A model generated the notes under the pieces. It was not told where the DNA came from, did no database searches, and saw only the letters and a list, made by a program, of their open reading frames with translations. Below, one piece after another: positions 23,744 through 32,800 of a DNA stretch of 64,000 nucleotides. A program made the position numbers and the translations under genes. The stretch spans positions 1 to 64,000 of the forward strand of contig JAPSKH010000006.1 in NCBI GenBank assembly GCA_031177765.1, given 5' to 3'. The DNA comes from Microbacterium sp. GTDB lineage: Bacteria; Actinomycetota; Actinomycetes; Actinomycetales; Microbacteriaceae. How positions within the stretch are numbered: the stretch's first letter is position 1; each line of letters opens with the position of its first letter.

Positions 23744-24655
23744 ATGCACGATCACGCGCCGACCGGAATCCGAGGCGCCGGCCATCGCCGGCTCCTCGCG
23801 ATCTCGCTGGGCATCACCGCGGGATCGATGATCGTGCAGATCGTCGGCGCGGCGCTGTCGGGCTCGCTGGCGCTCCTCGCCGACGCCGCCCACATGTTCA
23901 CCGACGCCGCCGCTCTCGTGATCGCGCTGATCGCGAGCGGCGTGGCTGCCCGACCGGCCAATGAGCGGCGCACGTTCGGCTATCAGCGTGCCGAGGTGTT
24001 CGGCGCCCTCGTCAACGGCGTCATCCTGATCCTGCTGTCGGTGTGGGTCGCGGTCGAGGGCGTCACGCGGCTGCTCCGCCCGGACGATGTCGAGGTCGCG
24101 GGCGGTCTCATGCTCGTCGTGGCGATCGTCGGACTCGTCGCCAACGCCGTCGCGCTGTGGCTGCTGAGCGCCGCGCAACAGCACAGCATCAACGTGCGGG
24201 GTGCGTACCTCGAAGTGCTCGGCGACCTGATCGGCTCGGTCGCCGTCATCGTCGCGGCCATCGTCGTGATCGGGACCGGCTGGGGCAGAGCCGACGCGAT
24301 CGCGTCGCTGTTCATCGCGGCTCTGCTCGTCCCGAGGGCGGTCAAGCTCCTCGGCGAAGTGGTCTCGGTCCTGGCGGAATCGGTGCCTCAAGGCACGCAC
24401 GTGCGCGAGATCCGCGACCACATCCTCGCCACGCCCGGCGTCGTCGGAGCGCACGACGTGCACGTGTGGCAGCTGACGCGGGGCGCGCCGGTGTTCACGG
24501 CGCATGTCGTGGTGGATGACGCTGCACTGCGCGACGGCAAGGCCGCGGAGATCCTCAGCGAGCTGCAGGGGTGCCTGTCGAAGCACTTCGACGTGGAGCA
24601 CTCGACCTTCCAGCTCGAACCGGCGGGCCACGTCGAGCACGACGCGCACGCGTGA
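23744..24655 (+). CDS. Cation diffusion facilitator family metal exporter
   Basis: 303 residues. Six membrane helices (first about 18-40, last about 180-200) precede a cytoplasmic C-terminal domain (GAHDVHVWQLTRGAPVFTAHV). The helix-2 metal site ADAAHMFTDAA is intact (His and Asp). In helix 5, where many Zn/Cd exporters have HVLGD, this protein reads LEVLGD with Glu in place of His, which may change metal choice. The N-terminus and C-terminus carry His residues. CDF proteins exchange Zn, Cd, Mn or Fe for protons. TACCCT ends 6 nt before the ATG, so likely leaderless. It converges with ligD. Confidence 0.92.
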   Translation: MHDHAPTGIRGAGHRRLLAISLGITAGSMIVQIVGAALSGSLALLADAAHMFTDAAALVIALIASGVAARPANERRTFGYQRAEVFGALVNGVILILLSVWVAVEGVTRLLRPDDVEVAGGLMLVVAIVGLVANAVALWLLSAAQQHSINVRGAYLEVLGDLIGSVAVIVAAIVVIGTGWGRADAIASLFIAALLVPRAVKLLGEVVSVLAESVPQGTHVREIRDHILATPGVVGAHDVHVWQLTRGAPVFTAHVVVDDAALRDGKAAEILSELQGCLSKHFDVEHSTFQLEPAGHVEHDAHA

Positions 24656-24702
24656 TGCGTCTCCTTCCGCTGCGGTCGCTCGACGACCGGACGGAACGCG
24701 CC

Positions 24703-27366
24703 TCAGTCCTCGCGGCGCACTTCCTCCGGCCGCTTGTCGGGTCGCAGGCCGCGCCAGCGCGGGTGGCGCAGGATGCCGCCGGGCGTGAATTCGCCGTACT
24801 CCACCTCGCCGACGAGCTCCGGCTTCACCCACAGCGCGTCGCGGGCGTCGAGCGGTGGCACCCCGACGAGGGGGCTCTGCTCCGTCCGCAGCGGGTCGAG
24901 CTTCTTCAGCAGCGCAGCCAGCGCGCTGTCGCTGAAGCCGGTGCCCACCCGGCCGGCGTAGCGCAGACCGTCCTCGCCGGGGATGCCGAGCAGCAGTGAG
25001 CCGAAGGTCGTGCTGCGGCCGCCCTTCCCCGGACGGATGCCGGCGATCACCACTTCCTGCGTGCTCGTGATCTTGACCTTGAGCCAGTCGTCCGACCGCT
25101 GGCCCCGGCGGTAGCGGGAACCGGGGTTCTTCACGACGATGCCCTCCAGGCGCAGCTGGGTGCTGGCCTCGAGCGCGGCATCGACGTCGTCGAACACCGG
25201 CGGCACGGTGATGGCGTCCACCGCCGAAGCGGCGACCTCCTCGAGCTCCGGTCGCCGTTCGCGCAGGCTGTCACCCGTCAGGTCGCGCTCGCCGCGAGAG
25301 AGGACGTCGAAGAGGTAGTAGTGCACCGGCGTCCGCCGGGCCTCACGCGCGATGTCGCCGGCGCGCTCGAGGTTCATACGGGTCTGCAGCAGCGGGAAGC
25401 TCGGCCGGCCGCTCGGCTCGAGGGCGACCAATTCGCCGTCGACGACGGCCGGCTCGTGGCCGAAGCCCGCGTCCACCGCGGTCAGCTCGGGGTAGCGGTG
25501 GGTGATGTCGTTGCCGCTGCGCGCGAAGAGTCGCAGCCGTTCGCCGTTCCACACCCCGATCGCGCGGATGCCGTCCCACTTCGCCTCGACCCACGCCGGA
25601 TCACCCCACCGGCGTGCGGCCTGGCGCGCGAGCGGCGGCGTCGACGACGTCGCGAGCATGGGCCGCAGGTCGTCCATCGCCGGAGACGCCGCGACGGCGG
25701 CCGGCGCCGCGTCCGCTTCGCGTGCGGCTCGGGCCGTCGTGGCAGTCGCCTCGCCCGAGGCATCCGTCCCGGCGGCCCGCCGTTCCCTCGTGCGCCGTCC
25801 CGGCTCGCTCGCGGGGCCGTTCGATCCTGCCGGCGGCGCCGCGCTCGCCGTCTCCGGCTCGGCGCGCGCGCGACGCGCCTTCGCGGCGGGGCGCGGCTCG
25901 TCGGCCTGTGGGCTGGGTTCGACGGGGATGCCGTCCGGCTGAAGGCGGCCCTCGGCGTCGGTCTTCATCCGGTGCAGCAGCCAGCTGGACTTCTCGCCCT
26001 CGCCCTCCGTCCGGATCAGCGCCAGCCGGACGCGGCCGAGCGGGCCGCCGGGGCGGCCTTCGAGCGTCGCGATGATCTCGTCGTCCCGCCACTTCTCCAG
26101 CTCGTAGCGGCCGTCGTCCCAGATGGTGACCGTGCCGCCGCCGTACTCGCCCGCGGGGATCGTGCCCTCGAACGTGGCGTACTCCATCGGGTGGTCCTCG
26201 GTCTGGACGGCGAGGTTGTTCCGCTTGTACGAGTGCGGCACGCCGCGGGGGACCGCCCAGCTGACCAGTACGCCGTCGTGCTCGAGACGGAAGTCCCAGT
26301 GCAGACGGGTGGCGTGGTGCTCCTGGATCACGAACCGCGGCTTCTCGTCGTGCGGTGTGGCGCCCAGCGGGTTGGCCGGAACCGGCTCGGGGGTGCGGTC
26401 GGCGCTGCGCTTGGCGATGTACGCCGACAGCGGTCCGTTCTCGGCTTCCCGCCCGCCCGCGTGGAACCCCAGCGGCGCCATCGGGTCGCCGATCGCCTGG
26501 ACGCGCTCGAGCACCTCGGTGAACTGCAGGTGACGCAGGTCGGGCTCCGCGATCTCATCCCACGTGCGCGGTGCCGCGACGGTGGGGTGCGAGCGCCCTC
26601 GCAGCGAGTACGGGGCGATCGTCGTCTTCGACCCGTTGTTCTGGCTCCAGTCGATGAGGACCTTGCCGTGCCGTTGCGACTTCTTCATGCTGCTGACCAC
26701 GAGGTCAGGATGGTCGGCCTCGATGGCCCGGGCCAGCTCGTTCGCGAGCGCGGATGCCTGCTCGGTGGACTGCCCCGGGGGCAGCGCCGTGTACAGGTGG
26801 ATGCCCTTGCTGCCGCTGGTGACGGGATAGGGGTCGAGACCCATGCCGACGAGGATGGTGCGGGCCCAGCCCGCCACGATCGCGCACTCCGGGAGACCGA
26901 CGCCCGGCCCCGGATCGAGGTCGAGCACGAGCCGGTCGGCGTATCCGCGGCTGCCGTCGGGCGCGAACCGCCACTGCGGCACGTGCAGTTCCAGGCTCGC
27001 CACCTGCGCGAGGTACACGAGGGTCGGTACGTCGCCGACCAACGGGTAGTCCTTCGGACCCGACGAGTGAGGGATCGGCATCCGCCGCACCCACGAGGGC
27101 GCACCGCGCTCGAGGTCCTTGGCGAAGAACACCATGCCGGGCTCGTCCTCGGTGCCCACGCCGTCGGGCCAGCGCTTTCGGGTGACCGGTCGCCCGATCA
27201 CGTGGGGGATCATCACCTCGGCCACGCGCGTGTAGTACTCGATGACCTCGCCCTTGGTGGTGCCGGTCTCGGGGTAGAGGACCTTGTCCAGGTTGGTGAT
27301 GCGCAGCCGCCGGCCGCCGATGCGCACCAGCTGCTCACCGGACCCCCGCACGCGCGCATCGGCCAT
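24703..27366 (-). CDS. ligD: LigD, multifunctional ATP-dependent DNA ligase for non-homologous end joining
   Basis: 887 residues, three catalytic domains in the mycobacterial order. Polymerase/primase domain (about 15-300): TNLDKVLYPETGTTKGEVI, RLVLDLDPGPG with the catalytic Asp pair, TSGSKGIHLYTAL. 3'-Phosphoesterase domain (about 345-475): FVIQEHHATRLHWDFRLEHD and MEYATFEGTIPAGEYGGG. A 100-residue Ala/Glu/Arg-rich linker follows. Ligase domain (about 575-887): VEAKWDGIRA with the adenylated Lys, VDGELVAL, EGIVVKNP and WLKVKI. It repairs double-strand breaks with Ku, encoded divergently 77 bp away. No clear leaderless -10 or strong ribosome site is seen before ATG 27366. Confidence 0.96.
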   Translation of the reverse strand: MADARVRGSGEQLVRIGGRRLRITNLDKVLYPETGTTKGEVIEYYTRVAEVMIPHVIGRPVTRKRWPDGVGTEDEPGMVFFAKDLERGAPSWVRRMPIPHSSGPKDYPLVGDVPTLVYLAQVASLELHVPQWRFAPDGSRGYADRLVLDLDPGPGVGLPECAIVAGWARTILVGMGLDPYPVTSGSKGIHLYTALPPGQSTEQASALANELARAIEADHPDLVVSSMKKSQRHGKVLIDWSQNNGSKTTIAPYSLRGRSHPTVAAPRTWDEIAEPDLRHLQFTEVLERVQAIGDPMAPLGFHAGGREAENGPLSAYIAKRSADRTPEPVPANPLGATPHDEKPRFVIQEHHATRLHWDFRLEHDGVLVSWAVPRGVPHSYKRNNLAVQTEDHPMEYATFEGTIPAGEYGGGTVTIWDDGRYELEKWRDDEIIATLEGRPGGPLGRVRLALIRTEGEGEKSSWLLHRMKTDAEGRLQPDGIPVEPSPQADEPRPAAKARRARAEPETASAAPPAGSNGPASEPGRRTRERRAAGTDASGEATATTARAAREADAAPAAVAASPAMDDLRPMLATSSTPPLARQAARRWGDPAWVEAKWDGIRAIGVWNGERLRLFARSGNDITHRYPELTAVDAGFGHEPAVVDGELVALEPSGRPSFPLLQTRMNLERAGDIAREARRTPVHYYLFDVLSRGERDLTGDSLRERRPELEEVAASAVDAITVPPVFDDVDAALEASTQLRLEGIVVKNPGSRYRRGQRSDDWLKVKITSTQEVVIAGIRPGKGGRSTTFGSLLLGIPGEDGLRYAGRVGTGFSDSALAALLKKLDPLRTEQSPLVGVPPLDARDALWVKPELVGEVEYGEFTPGGILRHPRWRGLRPDKRPEEVRRED

Positions 27367-27443
27367 AGGCCCATCCTGCCGTGTCGCGCAAGCCCCGGCG
27401 TGCGGGCTAGCCCTGGGCGGTGCGTCCGGTGTGTACTGGTGCG
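27367..27443. promoter_or_regulatory. Divergent ligD-ku promoter region
   Basis: The 77-bp gap must hold both promoters. For ku, GTACTGGT lies just before the ATG (27432-27440) and is a weak -10 candidate. For ligD I see only CAGGAT about 9 nt upstream. No clear palindrome is present, so no regulator can be proposed. Confidence 0.45.
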
Positions 27444-28373
27444 ATGAGGGCGATCTGGAAGGGTGCGCTGACGTTCGGGCTCGTGAACGTCCCCGTCAAG
27501 GTGTACTCGGCGACCGAGGATCACGACGTTCCGCTGCACCAGGTTCACAACAAGGACGGCGGCCGCATCCGCTACCAGCGGATCTGCGAGATCGATGGCG
27601 AGGTCGTGCCGTACTCGGATATCGACAAGGCGTACGACGACGGCGATAAGACCGTCGTGCTGACCAAGGAGGACCTGGCCTCCCTGCCGGCTGAGAAGAG
27701 CCGCGAGATCGACGTGGTCGAGTTCGTCCCGAGCGAGCAGATCGACCTGCTCACGCTCGATCGCGCGTACTACCTCGAGCCCGACTCGGCGTCGCCGAAG
27801 GCGTACGTGCTGCTGCGCAAGACGCTCGAGCAGACCGACCGCACCGCGATCGTGCGGTTCTCGCTGCGCCAGAAGACGCGGCTGGCCGCGCTGCGCGTGC
27901 GCGGGGACGTCCTCGTGCTTCAGACGCTGCTGTGGGCCGACGAGGTGAGGGAGGCGGCGTTCCCGTCGCTGGATGAGAGCGTGCGCATCTCGGCGAAGGA
28001 GCTGGAGCTGTCGGCATCCCTCGTGGAGAGCTTCGCGAGCGACTTCGACCCCGAGGAGTTCAAGGACGAGTACCAGGAGGAGCTGCGCACCCTCATCGAG
28101 GCGAAGCTGAAACAGGGCGACGCGGTCGACACCGCCGAGACGTTCGGCGATCACGAGGAGGAGGAGACCGGCGGCGAGGTCATCGACCTCATGGCGGCGC
28201 TGCGGGCGAGCGTCGAGAAGTCGCGCGCAGCACGCGAGGGCGGCTCGACGTCGTCCGGCGGCGCCTCCGCGAAGAAGAAGGATGCCGAACCGGCCGCCAA
28301 GAAGTCCTCGGGCTCGTCGTCGTCCAAGAAGACGACAGCGAAGAAGCCTGCCGCGAAGAAGAAGGCCTCCTGA
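27444..28373 (+). CDS. ku: Ku protein, NHEJ end-binding factor
   Basis: 309 residues. The ring-forming Ku core occupies about 1-250: MRAIWKGALTFGLVNVPVKV, YSATEDHDVPLHQVHNKDGG, RICEIDGEVVPY, EFVPSEQIDLL, YYLEPDS and VLQTLLWADEVRE. The C-terminal 50 residues are a Lys/Ala/Ser tail (AKKKDAEPAAKKSSG) like the lysine-rich extensions of mycobacterial Ku that help threading on DNA. Ku homodimers encircle broken ends and recruit LigD. I prefer ATG 27444; an in-frame start 8 codons earlier lacks support. It is divergent from ligD. Confidence 0.97.
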   Translation: MRAIWKGALTFGLVNVPVKVYSATEDHDVPLHQVHNKDGGRIRYQRICEIDGEVVPYSDIDKAYDDGDKTVVLTKEDLASLPAEKSREIDVVEFVPSEQIDLLTLDRAYYLEPDSASPKAYVLLRKTLEQTDRTAIVRFSLRQKTRLAALRVRGDVLVLQTLLWADEVREAAFPSLDESVRISAKELELSASLVESFASDFDPEEFKDEYQEELRTLIEAKLKQGDAVDTAETFGDHEEEETGGEVIDLMAALRASVEKSRAAREGGSTSSGGASAKKKDAEPAAKKSSGSSSSKKTTAKKPAAKKKAS

Positions 28374-28391
28374 CGGCGTCGTGACCGCCGC

Positions 28392-29171
28392 TTACGCCTT
28401 GGGGGCGTCGCCTTCGCGGTGCTCGGGGCCGCGGTCGAACACCTCGGGATCCAGCACGAGCGCTTGCGCCTCGTCGGGATCGACCACCACATCCTCACCT
28501 GCGGCGGCCGCCAGCCGGGCCTTGCGGCGCTCGGCGAGATAGTGCCAGACGACGAAGATGAGAGTGCCGGCGACCGCCGCGAGCAGGATCACGTCGATGT
28601 AGTCGGTGACGAACTGGCCGACGAGCGGGATGAAGCCGATGGCGTAGCCGATCATGGTGAGCCCGAAGCCCCAGATCACCGCGCCGATGAAGTTGTAAAG
28701 GCTGTACCGACGCCACGGCATGTGGCCGACGCCGGCCGCGACGGGCGCGAAGGTGCGCACGATGGGGACGAAGCGGGCGAGGATGATGGTGAGCCCGCCG
28801 TACTTCTGGAAGAACGCGTTGGTGCGTTCGACATTGCGGCGGCTGAACACGCCGGATTCCTTGCGCTCGAAGACTGCGGGGCCGCCCTTGTGCCCGATGA
28901 GGTAGCCGACTTCACCGCCGATGAAGGCTGAGAAGCCGATGAGCAGCGCGACGACCCATGCCGGCACCCCGAAGACGCCGTTCGGTGCCACCTCGGTCGA
29001 ATGCGACAGCAGTCCCGCCATGATCAGCAGCGTGTCGCCGGGAAGCAGGAAGCCGACGAGAAGGCCGGTCTCGGCGAAGACGATGAAGCACACCACGAGG
29101 AGGGCCCAGGGGCCGGCGGCGGCGATGATGGCGGCGGGATCCAGCCAGGGGATGAGGGCGATCTGGTGCAC
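28392..29171 (-). CDS. DedA family membrane protein
   Basis: 259 residues with about five hydrophobic spans. DedA signatures are visible: FIVFAETGLLVGFLLPGDTLL, GGEVGYLIGHKGG, the FFQKYGGLTIILARFVPIVRTFAPVAAG-type core (the conserved ARF-P-x-R-T-x-APxxAG block) and NFIGAVIWGFGL. DedA proteins act as flippases or transporters for polyprenyl-phosphate and phospholipids and affect envelope stress resistance. The cytoplasmic tail is charged (AERRKARLAA...). Start GTG 29171. A leucine tRNA lies upstream on the same strand. Confidence 0.92.
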   Translation of the reverse strand: MHQIALIPWLDPAAIIAAAGPWALLVVCFIVFAETGLLVGFLLPGDTLLIMAGLLSHSTEVAPNGVFGVPAWVVALLIGFSAFIGGEVGYLIGHKGGPAVFERKESGVFSRRNVERTNAFFQKYGGLTIILARFVPIVRTFAPVAAGVGHMPWRRYSLYNFIGAVIWGFGLTMIGYAIGFIPLVGQFVTDYIDVILLAAVAGTLIFVVWHYLAERRKARLAAAAGEDVVVDPDEAQALVLDPEVFDRGPEHREGDAPKA

Positions 29172-29225
29172 GGAGGTTCCCGTCGGTCATGTCGGTCGGC
29201 GGTCGGTCGCGAAGTAGTGCTCGCG

Positions 29226-29307
29226 TGCGGAAGGTGGGACTTGAACCCACACGCCCGAAGGCACAGGAACCTAAATCCTGCGTGTCTGCCAGTTTCACCA
29301 CTCCCGC
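29226..29307 (-). tRNA. tRNA-Leu (TAG)
   Basis: The minus strand folds as an 82-nt tRNA with a long variable arm (TGCCTTCGGGCG), the class II form expected for Leu. The acceptor GCGGGAG pairs with CTTCCGC, the anticodon stem CAGGA/TCCTG encloses TAG, and the T arm reads GTGGGTTCAAGTCCCAC. CCA is not encoded. Confidence 0.94.
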
Positions 29308-29382
29308 GAGTGGTGTCAGTCTACTGACGAGCCTGCACCGCCGCTGGAGGGTCAGCCCCCGGGACGGACGGGAAGTCCCAGG

Positions 29383-29664
29383 TCAGCGGCCCTGATGACG
29401 GATGCCGAACAGGAAGTACGAGGCCGGGCCGATCCAGTTGACGAGGATCGCCGGAATCCACACGGGCTTCGGCCCTCGCACCTGCGCGGGGTCTCGCAGC
29501 GCCAGGTCCCAGAACGCCAGGAAGGCGAACGCGACCTGCACGATGCCGGCGAGGCTCAGACCCGCCTTCATCCGCGGCGTCAGAGCCATCCTCGTCATGG
29601 CCGCCGTCGCTCCTTCCGCGCCCATGGTGGTCCGCACGTCGTTCGTCGTTGCCCGTGTGCTCAT
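29383..29664 (-). CDS. Small PLDc_N-type membrane protein
   Basis: 93 residues. Two membrane helices: SLAGIVQVAFAFLAFWDLAL and WIPAILVNWIGPASYFLFGI. The second contains the W-x8-N-x-IGP-x2-Y-x3-G pattern of the PLDc_N (cardiolipin synthase N-terminal) domain, here standing alone without a phospholipase domain, as is common in Actinobacteria. Function unknown. The ATG has AAAGGGA about 6 nt upstream. It is divergent from the giant repeat protein; the 174-bp gap between them is described separately. Confidence 0.72.
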   Translation of the reverse strand: MSTRATTNDVRTTMGAEGATAAMTRMALTPRMKAGLSLAGIVQVAFAFLAFWDLALRDPAQVRGPKPVWIPAILVNWIGPASYFLFGIRHQGR

Positions 29665-29838
29665 GGCCGTCCCTTTCGCTCGTGCTCCCATCCTGCCCGC
29701 CCCGTGCGGTTCGCGCACCTGCCGACTGCGGGGACCTGCCGCCCGCGTCGGCCAGGCCGATGCCGGCCGACCGGGTAGCCTGACGGGTGGCGGGAGGCTG
29801 CGTTCACAGCGCGGGGGAGATCTGCACCGCCGGGACGG
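29665..29838. promoter_or_regulatory. Intergenic region with promoter for the giant repeat protein
   Basis: No convincing ORF. TAGCCT (29776-29781) is a candidate -10 on the + strand, which would give an untranslated leader of about 50 nt containing GGGGGAG. On the minus strand the upstream part holds the ribosome site of the small membrane protein. Nothing else stands out. Confidence 0.4.
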
Positions 29839-32800
29839 GTGATATCTGTGCGTGAGGCGGTGTTTCGTCGTGCCGTGCGCGGCGTCGGGATGGGGGTCAG
29901 TGCCCTCCTGGTGGCTGCGGGACTGACCGTCGCAGCCAACAGTGCGAGCGTCCCTCCTGCAGCCGCGGCGCAGAACCCCACCTCCTGCGCAGGCGGGGTC
30001 GCTCTCATCAACGGCGGATTCGAGACACCCCTCGCGCCCGCCGGCTCGTGGGACCTCTTCGATCAGGCACAGGTCCCGGGGTGGAGCACGACCGATATCC
30101 GTGGCCAGATCGAGCTGTGGAGCACCGGCTTCAACGGCGTCCCCGCCGCTGCGGGCCGGCAGTTCGCCGAGCTCAACGCCAACAGCCCCAGCCGGCTGTA
30201 CCAGGACGTCGCGACGACGCCCGGCCAGACGCTCTCCTGGTCGTTGAAGCACCGCGGGCGCAGCGGGACCGATGTGATGCGCGTCGTCATCGGCGCGCCT
30301 GGCGGCGCGCTCACCCAGTCCGGCCCGAACCTGTCCGACGGCACGACGGCGTGGGGCACCCACACGGGTACGTACACGGTTCCCGCAGGGCAGACCGTCA
30401 CCCGCTTCGGCTTCGAGGCCGTCAGCTCCGTCGGCGGCCAGGCTGTCGGCAACTTCCTCGACGACATCACCTTCGGCACCGGCCCGTGCCTGATCAGCAC
30501 CAAGACCGTCACGAACCTCACGCGCACGGGCGCCGCCGCCGAGGTCGGCGACGTGCTGCGCTACACCGTGACGACCCGCAACGACGGCGGCAATCCGGCG
30601 CTCCAGTCGGTCTCGACCGACGCCCTGCCGGCAGGGCTCGACTTCGTCCCCGGTTCGCTGCGGATCGCAAGCGGTCCCGGCGCCGGCACCCTCACCGACG
30701 CGTCCGGTGACGACCGCGGCGAGTACGCCACGGGCACGCGCACCGTCACGGTCCGCCTCGGCGACGCCGCCACGACGACGGCCGGCGGCTCGATCGGGGT
30801 CGGCACCACGACCAGCTACACCTTCGACGCGCGCGTCGTCACGACCGCTGCCGACACCACCATCGAGAACGAGGCGCGCGTCACCTTCCGCGACGCCGTC
30901 GCGAACCAGACCAGGACCTCCACGACGCAGACCACGGCCACCCCGGTCGGTCCTGCAGCCGACCTCGCCGTGACCAAGACGCTGGACACGGCCCCCTTGG
31001 TCGCCGGCGAGCCGGTCTCCTTCACCATCACGGCGCGCAACAACGGCCCGCAGACGGGCGCCGGTGTCACCGTGACCGAGACGCTTCCGGAGGGGCTGAC
31101 CGACGTCACCGTGTCGGGGGCGTCCTGCGTCACCCAAGCCTCAGCGATCACCTGCTCGCTGCCCGATCTCGCCGTCGGTGAGTCGACGATCCTCACTGTC
31201 ACGGGCACCGCTTCCCCGAGCCTCGACCCGGGGGCGGCGCTGACCAACTCCGCTGCGGTCGCCGGCGCGCGCACCGACCCGGACCCGCGCAACAACACCG
31301 CCGTGGCATCCGGGACGATCAGCACCCTTGCGGACGTGTCGATCACGAAGTCGTTCGCGCCGGGAGCGCCGGTCGCAGGCGAGAACGTGACCTACACGCT
31401 CACGGCGCGCAACGACGGTCCGTCCGACGCCCGCGACGTCGTGCTGACTGACCCCCTGGACCCGCAGACGACCTATGTCTCGGCGACGGTGGATGGCGAA
31501 CCTTGCACGTTCGACGGGACGACGGTGCTCTGTCCGGTCGGCACGCTGGCTCCCGGTGCGACCGCCACCGCCACCGTCACGGTCACGCTCGCTCCGGCCG
31601 CGAACGCCGTCGTGCAGAACACCGCCGTCGTGACCACCACGACGAGCGACCGCGACCCGTCCGACAACGCCGACTCGATCGGCTTCCGGCCGGTCGTCGA
31701 AGCCGACGTCGCCGTGGTGAAGACCGCCTCCCAGCCCGCGGTCGAGGCAGGTGACCCGATCTCGTTCACTCTGACCGTGTCGAACGTGGGTCCCTCGAAC
31801 GCGACCGACGTCGTGCTCACCGACGCACTTCCGGCCGGGTTCCTGCACACCGGGACGGACGCGCCCTCCGGCGTCGCCTGCGCCACGGACGGACCGGCGA
31901 TCCGCTGCGTCTGGGACGCGCTCGCCGCCGGGGCCACCCAGAGCGTCACCGTCCACGCGACCGTCGCCGCCGACGCGCCCGCCGGCACGGTCACCAACAC
32001 CGCGTCGGTGGCCGCACCGGCCGAGGACACGGACACCTCGAACAACTCCGACTCGGCCGACGTCGAGGTCACCCAGAGCGCCGACATCCGTATCGCCAAG
32101 TCGGCGTCCCCCGCGACGGGCGTTCCCGGGGAGGCGCAGGACTTCGTGCTGACCGTCACCAACGACGGCCCGTCGCTCGCCCGCGGCGTGCGCATCACCG
32201 ACCCGCTTCCGGCGGGGTACTCGGTGACCGGAACCGATCCTCGCTGCGCGGTCCTCTCGGGTGTCCTCGAGTGCCAGGTCGGCGACGTCGCACCCGGCAC
32301 CACCGCCCAGGTCACAGTGACCGGCACGCTCGCCGCGGGACTGACCGGCGTCCTCCGGAACACCGCGACGGCGGCGTCCGTCACCCCGGATCCGGACGAG
32401 ACCGACAACACCGCCGGGGTCGACCTGCCGCTCGCGCCGAGCGCCGACGTGTCCCTGACGAAGACGACCTCGACGCCTCAGGTCGCCCTCGGCGGGACGG
32501 TCCGCTACGTCGTGACGGTCCGCAACGACGGCCCCTCGGCCGCCGCAGCGGTCGTCGTGGACGAGAGCCCGGGCACCGGCATCCGCCTCACCGGCGCCGT
32601 GCCGTCGGTGGGCACGTGGTCCGCCGGCGACGCGCGATGGGATGTCGGCACGCTGATGCCCGGCGGCGAGGCAACCCTCGAGGTCACCGCGGTGGCCGAG
32701 GCCGAGGGGACGCTCCCCAACACCGCGACCGCGAGCTCCGCCGCCACCCCCGACCCGGACTCGAGCGACCTCACGGGAACCGCCGAAGTGACGGTGAGCC

